DNA of 64,000 nt from Actinomadura livida (GTDB lineage: Bacteria > Actinomycetota > Actinomycetes > Streptosporangiales > Streptosporangiaceae). Positions 1-7,146 of this stretch are shown here, one piece after another. The notes beneath the pieces were generated by a model. That model searched no databases. It was not told the DNA's origin and was given only the letters and a program-made list of their open reading frames with translations. How positions within the stretch are numbered: position 1 is the first letter of the stretch; each line of letters starts with the position of its first letter. Both the position numbers and the translations under genes were made by a program. The stretch spans positions 90,556 through 154,555 of the forward strand of contig NZ_BMRO01000006.1 of the NCBI RefSeq assembly GCF_014648675.1. The letters run 5' to 3'.

Positions 1-20
1 CGGAAGGAGGCGGCGACCGC

Positions 21-824
21 GTGAACACCCACACCAAGCCCGCCAACGGTCAGGTCGTGACCACCGGGGCCCGTGCCCCGGCCCTGCTGGAGATCCGCGA
101 GCTGGAGGTCGTCTTCAACGGGTTCAAGGCCGTCGACGGCATCGACCTCACCGTGGAGCAGGGGGAGCTGCGCTTCCTGATCGGCCCGAACGGGGCGGGC
201 AAGACCACCCTGCTCGACGTCGTCACCGGGCTGACCCGGCCGTCGATGGGCTCGGTGACCTTCGCCGGCACGTCCCTCGTCGGGCGCCCGGAGCACCGGA
301 TCGTGCGCCTCGGGATCGGCCGGACGTTCCAGACGTCCGTGGTCTTCGAGGAGCTCACCGTCGTGGAGAACATCGACCTCGCCGCGAGCTTCCGCCGCCC
401 GCTCGTCACGCTCCTGCGCCGGCGGCGCGGGGTGTCGGACGTCGTGGCGGCCGCGCTGGAGCGGACCGGGCTCGCGGACCTGGCGGACCGGCCCGCCAGG
501 GTGCTCTCGCACGGCCAGCGGCAGTGGCTGGAGATCGGGATGCTGATCGTGCAGGGGCCCCGGCTGCTGCTCCTCGACGAGCCCGTGGCCGGCATGAGCC
601 GGGCGGAGCGCGAGCGGACCGGCGAACTGCTCACCGAGATCGCCAGGGACCACACCGTCATCGTCGTCGAGCACGACATGGAGTTCCTGCGGCGGTACGC
701 GTCGCAGGTGACGGTCCTGCACGAGGGCACCGTCCTGGTGGAGGGGGACGTCGCCACGGTGCAGGACGACCCCCGGGTCCAGGAGGTCTATCTCGGCCGA
801 TCCGCGAACGGGGAGGTCCGATGA
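21..824 (+). CDS. urtD: Urea ABC transporter ATP-binding protein UrtD
   Basis: One of the two ATPase subunits of the UrtABCDE urea importer, acting at the cytoplasmic face of the membrane. Visible motifs are Walker A GPNGAGKT (about residues 55-62), the stretch GIGRTFQTSVVFEELTVVEN typical of UrtD/LivG proteins, a variant ABC signature LSHGQ (162-166) and Walker B LLLLDEP (182-188). The 267-residue length is normal. The start is GTG with a strong GGAAGGAGG about ten bases upstream. urtE follows, so the permease and binding-protein genes are expected left of the window. A branched-chain amino-acid transporter (LivG) is the main alternative, but the pairing with a UrtE-type partner favours urea. 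Confidence 0.9.
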   Translation: MNTHTKPANGQVVTTGARAPALLEIRELEVVFNGFKAVDGIDLTVEQGELRFLIGPNGAGKTTLLDVVTGLTRPSMGSVTFAGTSLVGRPEHRIVRLGIGRTFQTSVVFEELTVVENIDLAASFRRPLVTLLRRRRGVSDVVAAALERTGLADLADRPARVLSHGQRQWLEIGMLIVQGPRLLLLDEPVAGMSRAERERTGELLTEIARDHTVIVVEHDMEFLRRYASQVTVLHEGTVLVEGDVATVQDDPRVQEVYLGRSANGEVR

Positions 825-849
825 CCCGCGATGAGAACGGGGACACCGC

Positions 850-1557
850 ATGACCGACGTGATGCTGCGGGTGAGCGGGCTGGAGACCGCCTACGGCCGC
901 TCCCGCGTGCTGTTCGGCGTGGATCTGGCGGTGCGTCCGGGCGAGCTGACGTGCGTCATGGGCCGCAACGGCGCGGGCAAGACCACCCTGCTCAACACGA
1001 TCATGGGCCTGCTGGCGCCGACGGCGGGCACGGTCGTCTTCGACGGCGCGGACATCACGCGGACGAGCACCTGCCAGCGGGTCAGATCGGGCATGGGCTA
1101 CGTGCCGCAGGGCCATGAGACGTTCCCGCAGCTGACGGTCTGGGAGAACCTCCAGGTGACGCAGGAGGCGATGGGCCGCCGCGATCCCGGGGCCGTCGAC
1201 GACGCCCTGGCGGTCTTCCCTCGGCTGACCAAGCTCCTGCAGCGCCGGGCGGGGTTCCTGTCGGGCGGGCAGCAGCAGCAACTGGCGATCGCCCGCGCCC
1301 TGGTGACCCGGCCGCGGATCCTGATCCTGGACGAGCCGACCGAGGGCATCCAGCCCTCGATCATCCTGGAGATCGAGGAGGCCATCGAGCGGCTGCACAG
1401 GGAGCACGACCTCGCCGTCCTGCTCGTGGAGCAGTACCTCGACCTGGCCCTGCGCCTGGCCGACAGGTTCGCGATCCTCGACGGCGGCGTCGTCCGGCAC
1501 TCCGGGACCGCCGAGGACCTGCGCAGCGACGAGGTCAAGCGCCTGCTCGCCGTCTGA
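850..1557 (+). CDS. urtE: Urea ABC transporter ATP-binding protein UrtE
   Basis: Second ATPase of the urea importer. Walker A GRNGAGKT lies at about residues 38-45, GYVPQGHETFPQLTVWENL follows at 83-101, the signature LSGGQQQQ starts at 137 and Walker B LILDEP at 158-163. The Gln-rich signature and the VPQG-FPxLTV block are characteristic of UrtE as against LivF. The 235-residue length is normal. It lies 25 bases after urtD. A 10-codon reading frame (821-853) overlaps the urtD stop (ATGA) and the urtE start (ATGA), so translation may be coupled through it, because urtE has only a weak ribosome site of its own. Confidence 0.9.
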   Translation: MTDVMLRVSGLETAYGRSRVLFGVDLAVRPGELTCVMGRNGAGKTTLLNTIMGLLAPTAGTVVFDGADITRTSTCQRVRSGMGYVPQGHETFPQLTVWENLQVTQEAMGRRDPGAVDDALAVFPRLTKLLQRRAGFLSGGQQQQLAIARALVTRPRILILDEPTEGIQPSIILEIEEAIERLHREHDLAVLLVEQYLDLALRLADRFAILDGGVVRHSGTAEDLRSDEVKRLLAV

Positions 1558-1586
1558 GTCCGGCGCGGGCCCGGCGGCCGCGCGGG

Positions 1587-1886
1587 TCAGCAGGCGCCCG
1601 AGCCCGGTACGTGGCCGCCGGGGCGGCGGGCGGCGAACTCCCTCTCCCAGTACAGCGCAGCCTCGCGGTCGGCCTGGTCGCAGCCGCACTCGCGGGCGTG
1701 CCGGGTGGCGGACGCGGCGCGGCGGGCCAGCGCCGACGCCCGCACCGCCGCGCAGCCGCAGTGGTGCGCGATCGCCGCCCCGGTGGCCCGGCTGAACGCG
1801 GGCCCGTGCCGCGCGCAGTCGCACAGGGGCGAGCCCCGCATCTCGAGCTCGTCCGCGATCCTCGCCCGCTGCGCGTCTCCGCTCAT
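1587..1886 (-). CDS. Small Cys-rich hypothetical protein
   Basis: Not recognised. The 99-residue product has several Cys/His clusters: CDCARHG near the N-terminus, HHCGC in the middle, ECGCDQ later and a C-terminal Cys. This pattern suggests metal or Fe-S binding, but no family is assigned. The ATG at 1886 has GGAG about nine bases upstream. A TTG at 1913 in the same frame is an alternative start. It is convergent with urtE (29-base gap) and divergent from the ArsR operon. Overlapping plus-strand frames lack any recognisable domain, so this strand is preferred on the regular spacing of Cys motifs and codon bias. Confidence 0.5.
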   Translation of the reverse strand: MSGDAQRARIADELEMRGSPLCDCARHGPAFSRATGAAIAHHCGCAAVRASALARRAASATRHARECGCDQADREAALYWEREFAARRPGGHVPGSGAC

Positions 1887-2030
1887 CGCCCGCTCCGCGT
1901 CACCATGCCCCAATCCTTACCGCAGCGGAGCATTCCAGACGTCCGGTCGCGCATGCCGGATTCGCTCCGCCCGCATCGGGCACACCGGCAGAACCTGGAC
2001 CGAGCTGCACCACAGGGCTGCGATCAGGTC

Positions 2031-2097
2031 TTTCAACCGAATAGTTGACAGTGTGGAACCGCGCGCCCTAGCGTGGGTTTCAACCAAAAGGTTGAAA
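2031..2097 (+). promoter_or_regulatory. ArsR operon promoter with two operator palindromes
   Basis: Two related 20-bp palindromes lie 47 bp apart. The first is TTTCAACCGAATAGTTGACA (2031-2050) and the second, a perfect inverted repeat, is TTTCAACCAAAAGGTTGAAA (2078-2097). They agree at 16 of 20 positions. The right end of the first copy forms a perfect -35 box TTGACA (2045-2050). Eighteen bases later comes TAGCGT (2069-2074), a TAnnnT -10 box, which places the transcription start inside the second palindrome. The ArsR start codon is at 2109. Autorepression by the downstream ArsR protein is the natural reading, but it is inference. Confidence 0.75.
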
Positions 2098-2108
2098 ACA
2101 GGAGGGCG

Positions 2109-2453
2109 ATGACCGAGGACACGCTGTCCCGGGTCTTCGCCGCCCTCGCGGACCCGACCCGGCGCGACATGGTCGCCCGGCTCACCGAGGGCGACGCGAC
2201 CGCGAGCCAGCTGGCCGAGCCGTACCGGATGTCGCTGCAGGCCGTCTACAAGCACCTGCGGGTCCTGGAGGACGCCGGGCTCGTCAGCCGGCCACCGGGG
2301 CCGCAGCCCCGGCCGGTGCGGCTGGAGGTCGGGGCCCTGGACCTGATGGACACCTGGATCGAACGCCACCGGGCCCGCGCCGAGCGGCGCTACCGCCGCC
2401 TCGACGCCGTCCTGGCGGAGATGAAGGAGGACGAAGATGCCGAAGATCACTGA
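2109..2453 (+). CDS. ArsR/SmtB-family winged-helix regulator
   Basis: A 114-residue DNA-binding repressor. The ADPTRRDMVARL motif near the N-terminus and the winged helix through ASQLAEPYRMSLQAVYKHLRVL are typical of ArsR proteins that sit beside SRPBCC/AHSA1 genes. No Cys metal-site pattern is visible, so this is the metal-independent subgroup. The ATG at 2109 (with GGAGGG just before it) is preferred over the in-frame ATG at 2073, because 2073 lies upstream of the predicted transcription start. It overlaps the next gene by 17 bases. It probably controls this operon through the two palindromes at 2031-2097. Confidence 0.88.
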   Translation: MTEDTLSRVFAALADPTRRDMVARLTEGDATASQLAEPYRMSLQAVYKHLRVLEDAGLVSRPPGPQPRPVRLEVGALDLMDTWIERHRARAERRYRRLDAVLAEMKEDEDAEDH

Positions 2454-2919
2454 GACGGCGATCGAGGTCGACCCGAAGCTGCCGGTCATCCGGATGACGC
2501 GCGACTTCGCGGCGGCGCCCGAGCAGCTGCTCCGCGCCCACACCGACCCCGAGCTCTTCGCCCGGTGGGTGGGGCCCGAGGGCATGGACACCCGGATCGA
2601 CCACTGGGACGCGCGCACCGGCGGGAGCTGGCGGTACGTCTCGGCGCGGGACGGCGAGGAGTACTGGTTCCGCGGCACCTTCCACGAGGTGCGCCCGGAC
2701 CGCATCGTGCAGACCTTCACCTACGAGGGCGAGCCGGACGGGGTCGCGCTGGAGACGCTGTGGTTCGAGGACCTCGGCGACGGGCGCACCCGGCTCCGGG
2801 CGCAGTCGCTGGTCGACAGCTTCGAGGACCGCGACATGTGGCTGCGCAGCGGCATGGAGACCGGTGTCGACGAGGGGTACGCCAAGCTGGAGAGGCTGCT
2901 TGCCGATGGCACTGTCTGA
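2437..2919 (+). CDS. SRPBCC (AHSA1-like) domain protein
   Basis: A 160-residue START/Bet v1-like protein of the Aha1 C-terminal type. Hallmarks are TRDFAAAPEQLLRAHTDPELFARW at the N-terminus, GGSWRYV, and the GTFHEVRPDRIVQTFTYEG strand region. Such proteins form a hydrophobic ligand pocket, and the ligand here is unknown. It is embedded in the ArsR operon, overlapping the genes on both sides, which matches the very common ArsR-SRPBCC pairing in actinobacteria. An exact biochemical role cannot be given. Confidence 0.85.
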   Translation: MPKITETAIEVDPKLPVIRMTRDFAAAPEQLLRAHTDPELFARWVGPEGMDTRIDHWDARTGGSWRYVSARDGEEYWFRGTFHEVRPDRIVQTFTYEGEPDGVALETLWFEDLGDGRTRLRAQSLVDSFEDRDMWLRSGMETGVDEGYAKLERLLADGTV

Positions 2920-3478
2920 CCGCCCCGCCGAGCGGCACCGGCAGGTCGCCGGGCTGTTCACCGACCGGGTCCGCGGCACCGCGTCCTGGGACGCGCCGTC
3001 GCCGGTCGCCGGCTGGACCGCGCGCGACGTCGTCCGGCACCTGACCGAGTGGTTCCCCGGGTTCCTGGCCGCCGGCGCCGGCATCGACCTGCCCCGGGGG
3101 CCGTCGGTGGACGAGGACCCGGTCGAAGCCTGGCGGGTCCACTGCGACGGTGTGCAGGCGGTGCTGGACGACCCGGGCACCGCGCACCGCGAACTGAACA
3201 ACCCGCACATCGGCACCGTGCCGCTGGACACCGCGATCGACCGGTTCTACACCGCCGACGTGTTCATGCACACGTGGGACCTCGCCAGGGCCACCGGCCA
3301 GGACGACCGGCTGGACCCCGGCTTCTGCGCCGACCTCCTCGCGGGGATGGAGGAGGTGGAGGAGGCTATCCGCTCCTCCGGCCAGTACGGGCCCCGCGTC
3401 GAGGTGCCCGGCGACGCCGACGTCCAGACGAGGCTGCTCGGCTTCATCGGCCGGGACCCGTACTGGAAGGGCGCCTGA
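2906..3478 (+). CDS. TIGR03086/maleylpyruvate isomerase-like metal-binding protein
   Basis: A 190-residue protein with the DinB-like four-helix fold of the mycothiol-dependent maleylpyruvate isomerase N-terminal family. The stretch WTARDVVRHLTEW carries the first conserved metal-site His, and DVFMHTWDLARATG the second. The ATG at 2906 overlaps the SRPBCC gene by 14 bases. An in-frame start at 2864 would sit deep inside that gene. It is the last gene of the ArsR operon. Many family members are mycothiol-linked enzymes, but no substrate can be read from the sequence. Confidence 0.82.
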   Translation: MALSDRPAERHRQVAGLFTDRVRGTASWDAPSPVAGWTARDVVRHLTEWFPGFLAAGAGIDLPRGPSVDEDPVEAWRVHCDGVQAVLDDPGTAHRELNNPHIGTVPLDTAIDRFYTADVFMHTWDLARATGQDDRLDPGFCADLLAGMEEVEEAIRSSGQYGPRVEVPGDADVQTRLLGFIGRDPYWKGA

Positions 3479-3508
3479 GCCGGGGCGGGGTCGGGGAGAC
3501 GGAGCGGG

Positions 3509-3590
3509 TCAGAAGGGGAACGCGCGGTCCCGGTCGCGGACGGTGATCCACGGGAGTTCGCAGAACTCGTCGGCCGCTTCAAGCCGACCC
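3509..3590 (-). pseudogene. C-terminal relic of an unknown gene
   Basis: Reading leftward, a short frame ends ADEFCELPWITVRDRDRAFPF followed by a stop at 3509-3511. The residue composition and strong end-of-protein look suggest the tail of a protein whose 5' part is gone. The same bases read on the other strand match an amidase, so one of the two readings may be fortuitous. No family is assigned. Confidence 0.25.
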
Positions 3591-3806
3591 GCGGCCGCGT
3601 CCCGCTCGACGGGGGTGCCGCCGCCGGCCCCGTCCCTCGACCACCTCGGGATGCTGGCGGGCACGGTGGACGACGCCGCGCTGCTCGTGTCCGCGTTCGC
3701 CGCACCGCCGGAGCCGCACCCGGGCGGCGGCGCCGTCCTCGGCGCGGCCCGCCTCGTCGAGCGACTCGTCCCCCGGCCGCCCTTCCCCTGCGACGCAGGT
3801 TCATGA
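3554..3806 (+). pseudogene. Truncated, frameshifted amidase relic
   Basis: The frame from 3554 reads LVGRFKPTRGRVPLDG, the segment after the catalytic Ser in amidase-signature enzymes. After a run of five G residues (3611-3615) the match moves by one base and continues VPPPAPSLDHLGMLAGTVDDAALLVSAFA, the next conserved amidase block. Nothing matching the N-terminal Lys/Ser catalytic region or the C-terminal half is present, and the frame stops at 3804-3806. It is therefore an internal fragment of about 80 codons with one single-base shift. The whole 3479-3873 interval holds only these relics plus the leader of the aldehyde dehydrogenase gene. Confidence 0.6.
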
Positions 3807-3873
3807 GGAGATGAGCCAGGGGCTCAGGCCCGGGTACTGCGCAGGAACCAGCGAAACGACAGGGGAGAGGCCC

Positions 3874-5337
3874 GTGGGACTGCTCGACAGCGTCGACTGG
3901 CAGGGAAACATCTTCAAGAACGGTGCGTGGACGCCGGGACACGGCGGCGACTACGCCGTGGTCGAGCCCGCCACCGGCGGCGAGCTCGGCCGGATGGGGC
4001 AGGCCGCGCCCAAGGACGTCGCCGAGGCCGCCGCGAGCGCCGCCGAGGCGCAGCGGGAGTGGGCCGCGCTGCCGCACCCCGCCCGAGCCGCAGTCCTGCG
4101 CAAGGCCGGCGACCTGTGGCAGCGGCACGCCGAGGAGATCAGCGGCTGGAACGTCCGCGAGGTCGGGGCGGTCCCCGGCATGGCGGGGTTCGCGCTGCAC
4201 GTGGCGTCCGAGGAGTGCTACGAGGCCGCCTCCCTGCCCGCCCGGGCGATCGGCGAGGTGCTGCCGTCGGAGGAGCCGCGGCTGTCCATGGCGCGCCGCA
4301 TGCCGGCCGGGGTGGTCGCGGTGATCTCGCCGTTCAACGTGCCGATCATCCTCGGCATCCGCTCGGTGGCCCCGGCGCTCGCGCTCGGCAACGCCGTCCT
4401 CCTCAAGCCCGACCCGCGCACCGCGGTCACCGGCGGCGCCCTGATGGCGCGGGTGTTCGAGGAGGCCGGGCTGCCGCCGGACGTCCTGCAGATGCTGCCG
4501 GGCGGCGCGGACGTGGGCGAGGCGCTGGTCACCGACCCGAACGTCCGGGTCATCTCCTTCACCGGCTCCACCCCGGTCGGCCGCCGGATCGGCGAGCTGG
4601 CCGGCCGCCACCTCAAGCGCGCCCACCTGGAGCTCGGCGGCAACTCCGCGCTGCTGGTGCTGGACGACGCCGACGTGGACGCGGCGGTGAACCTGGCCAC
4701 CTGGGGCTCGTTCTTCCACCAGGGCCAGATCTGCATGACCACCGGCCGGCACCTGGTCGCCGACCGCCTCTACGACGACTTCGTGGAGCGCCTGGCCGCC
4801 AAGGCCGACGCGCTCCCGGTCGGCGACCCGGCCGCGGACCAGGTCGCGCTCGGCCCCGTCATCGACGCCGGCCAGCGCGACAGGATCCACGGCATGGTGA
4901 CCGCGAGCGTCGACCAGGGCGCCACGCTCGCCTCCGGCGGGACCTACGAGCAGCTGTTCTACCGGCCCACGGTGCTGGCGGGCACGCCGCTCACCGCGCC
5001 CGCCTTCGCCGACGAGGTCTTCGGCCCGGTCGCGCCGGTCACGCGCGTGTCGTCGGTCTCCCAGGCGGTGGAGCTGGCCGCCGCGAGCGAGTACGGCCTG
5101 TCGCTCGGCATCGTGACCCGGGACGCGATGCGCGGCCTGGCCGTCGCCGAGCAGATCCCGACGGGGATCGTCCACATCAACGACCAGACCGTCAACGACG
5201 AGGCCAACGCCCCGTTCGGCGGCCTGGGGGCGTCCGGCACCGGGTCCCGCTTCGGCGGCGCGGCGGCCAACGTCGAGGCGTTCACCGAGACCCGCTGGAT
5301 CACCATGCGCGGCGAGCCCCCGCGCTACCCCCTCTGA
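3874..5337 (+). CDS. Benzaldehyde/aldehyde dehydrogenase (NAD(P)+)
   Basis: Oxidises an aldehyde to the carboxylic acid using NAD(P)+. The 487-residue length is normal for the family. Visible landmarks are the cofactor-binding ISPFNVP block, FTGSTPVGRRIG, catalytic Glu253 in LELGGNS and the nucleophile Cys287 in FHQGQICMTT. The last is the HQGQICM variant found in benzaldehyde/vanillin-type dehydrogenases. GTG at 3874, preceded by AGGGGAG, is chosen; the same frame is open to 3811 but the added residues look unrelated. It stands alone and is followed by a strong terminator. The aromatic-aldehyde preference is inferred from motif similarity only. Confidence 0.9.
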   Translation: MGLLDSVDWQGNIFKNGAWTPGHGGDYAVVEPATGGELGRMGQAAPKDVAEAAASAAEAQREWAALPHPARAAVLRKAGDLWQRHAEEISGWNVREVGAVPGMAGFALHVASEECYEAASLPARAIGEVLPSEEPRLSMARRMPAGVVAVISPFNVPIILGIRSVAPALALGNAVLLKPDPRTAVTGGALMARVFEEAGLPPDVLQMLPGGADVGEALVTDPNVRVISFTGSTPVGRRIGELAGRHLKRAHLELGGNSALLVLDDADVDAAVNLATWGSFFHQGQICMTTGRHLVADRLYDDFVERLAAKADALPVGDPAADQVALGPVIDAGQRDRIHGMVTASVDQGATLASGGTYEQLFYRPTVLAGTPLTAPAFADEVFGPVAPVTRVSSVSQAVELAAASEYGLSLGIVTRDAMRGLAVAEQIPTGIVHINDQTVNDEANAPFGGLGASGTGSRFGGAAANVEAFTETRWITMRGEPPRYPL

Positions 5338-5342
5338 CCGCG

Positions 5343-5385
5343 CCGGCGCCGGCCGCGGCGGGTACGCCCGCCCGGCCGGCGCCGG
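5343..5385. terminator. Strong bidirectional hairpin between convergent genes
   Basis: A 13-bp perfect stem (5343-5355 with 5373-5385) encloses a second 6-bp stem (5357-5362 with 5367-5372) closed by a TACG loop, so the hairpin is about 19 bp with one bulged C. It exactly fills the 48-base gap between the aldehyde dehydrogenase stop and the stop of the convergent gene. No long T run is visible, as is usual for actinobacterial terminators. Confidence 0.75.
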
Positions 5386-7086
5386 TCACCAGGGGCTGAC
5401 GACCGTGCGGTCCCCGTCGTTCTCGTAGGCCACGACGTGGACGACCGGGAGGTGCGCCCGCTCCGGGAGCCTGCCGCCGGTGCGCGGGCCCGGCACCAGC
5501 AGCAGGAGCGCCTCGTCCTTCCCGGCGGTGTCCTCCTCGCGGGAGTCCAGCTCGCCGACCGTCTTCAGCCGCCTGACGTTCGGCCCGGCGGCCGCCACCA
5601 GGTGCCAGCGCCGCGGCGACCGCCACCACAGGGCGGCGGCCATCGACGCGGCGGACGAGGTGGTGTCGCTGTTGGTCCTGCCCCGTTCGGACAGCGCCTT
5701 CCCGCCCTCGGAGATCAGCACCGCGCTGCCGGGGGCGGCCCACTGGGACGACGCGTCCACCGTCAGCAGCGTCGCCCGGCCGCCGCCGTCGGGCAGCTCG
5801 CCGCTCCACAGCCGGCCGAGCCGCAGGTCGCCCGACTCGCTGAGCGTCGCCGCGCCCTCGCAGGCGACGGCGTGCAGCGCCGCCCAGCGGAACCGCTCCT
5901 CCGGCTCGGGCCGGTCGGGGAACCACACCCGCGGCGCCGCCGACCACGGGTCGTGCGAGGCGAGCTGCGTGACCGCCCGCACCGTCCCGCCGGCCGCCGG
6001 CCGGAAGATCATCCGGAACACCACGTAGTTCTGGCAGCGCGGCGTGAACCAGGTCCACGGCAGCGGGCCGGTCAGCCCGTCCCGGACCGGCAGCGGCGTC
6101 CAGTCCGGGGCGCGCCCCTCCGGTACCGCCGCCCGCACGTCCTGCAGCCAGGGCGGGACGAGGTAGCGCCACGTCATGCCGAGCATGATCAGCTGCCCCG
6201 TGCCGTTGCCGAGCCGGCGGACCGACTCCACGCCGCGCGACAGGCGCCGCTCGAAGTACTGCGCCATGCTCGGCGCGTCCCGGGCGCCGGGGGTGTCGCG
6301 CAGCACGACGAGGGACGCGCCGTCCACCGTCCCGGCGTACAGGAGGAAGACGCGGCCGACCGGCGGGTGGCGGTGGTGGTCCCGCCATGCCTCGGCGGCC
6401 CGGCGCAGCAGCGCCGCGTCGTGCCGCAGCCCGCCCTGGGCCGGCCACTCGTTGATCGAGGGGGCGGGGGTCTTGCGCCAGGCCCCCGGGTCGACCGCCG
6501 CGGGCCCGCCGGCCCCCTCCTCCGCCCGCGTGAGGACGGATCCGGCGACCGCCAGCAGCGCCACCGCGACCGCGGCCGCCACCGCGGCGCGCCACGCCGG
6601 CCGGACGGACGGCGGGCGGAGCCGGACGAGATCGGGGTCGAACGCCTCGATCTCGGCCCGCTGCGCCGCCTCGTCCAGCCCGGTCCGGGCGTCCACGGCG
6701 GCGGTGGCCCGCTCCACGTCCCGGAAGTCGGTGGGCCGGTGCGGGCCGAGCTCGGCGGCGACCTCGGGAACGGTGAGGCCGTCGAGGCGCAGCAGGCACG
6801 CGAGCCGCTCGTGCGGCGGAAGCTCCGACAGCGCCTCCCGGACGGGCCCCCGCGGCGGGGGCGCGGGCTCGAAGAGGACGCGGTGCAGCGGGCTCCACCC
6901 GGCGGGCGGCTCGGTCAGCAGGACGCCGACCAGCCGCGCCCGCTTGGCCGGGTAGCCGCCCGGCCGCCCCCGGGCGGCGCGCGCGGCGGCGCGGCGGGCG
7001 CGCGCGAGGGGTGCGTCGCCGTCGTCGAGCACCAGATACGCGAGCCGCAGAAGGCGGGCGTAGTCCGCGCGGTTCACCGTCAGCAC
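5386..7086 (-). CDS. Membrane-tethered protein with sigma factor-like N-terminus
   Basis: A 566-residue protein of unknown function. Residues 1-130 resemble an ECF-type sigma factor: a region-2-like helix (ADYARLLRLAYLVL) and a region-4-like segment (REALSELPPHERLACLLRLD, then LTVPEVAAELG). A single transmembrane helix follows at about 166-188 (AAVAAAVAVALLAVAGSVL), then a roughly 370-residue, presumably extracytoplasmic region without a recognised domain. The start is GTG at 7086 with GGGAGG upstream; a second GTG nine bases later is possible. A sigma-like part fixed to a membrane anchor could work as a signalling or decoy module, but that is inference. Confidence 0.75.
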   Translation of the reverse strand: MLTVNRADYARLLRLAYLVLDDGDAPLARARRAAARAARGRPGGYPAKRARLVGVLLTEPPAGWSPLHRVLFEPAPPPRGPVREALSELPPHERLACLLRLDGLTVPEVAAELGPHRPTDFRDVERATAAVDARTGLDEAAQRAEIEAFDPDLVRLRPPSVRPAWRAAVAAAVAVALLAVAGSVLTRAEEGAGGPAAVDPGAWRKTPAPSINEWPAQGGLRHDAALLRRAAEAWRDHHRHPPVGRVFLLYAGTVDGASLVVLRDTPGARDAPSMAQYFERRLSRGVESVRRLGNGTGQLIMLGMTWRYLVPPWLQDVRAAVPEGRAPDWTPLPVRDGLTGPLPWTWFTPRCQNYVVFRMIFRPAAGGTVRAVTQLASHDPWSAAPRVWFPDRPEPEERFRWAALHAVACEGAATLSESGDLRLGRLWSGELPDGGGRATLLTVDASSQWAAPGSAVLISEGGKALSERGRTNSDTTSSAASMAAALWWRSPRRWHLVAAAGPNVRRLKTVGELDSREEDTAGKDEALLLLVPGPRTGGRLPERAHLPVVHVVAYENDGDRTVVSPW

Positions 7087-7146
7087 CGGGTACCTCCCAC
7101 CGCATTGTGCGCAGCGGCCGGTAACAGCCGGGTAGAGCGCGGCCCC

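Noticed and set aside
3247..5175. 642-codon minus-strand open frame
   Set aside because: It is the antisense shadow of the aldehyde dehydrogenase and TIGR03086 genes; composition is the usual Gly/Arg/His/Ala mix of shadow frames and no domain is visible.
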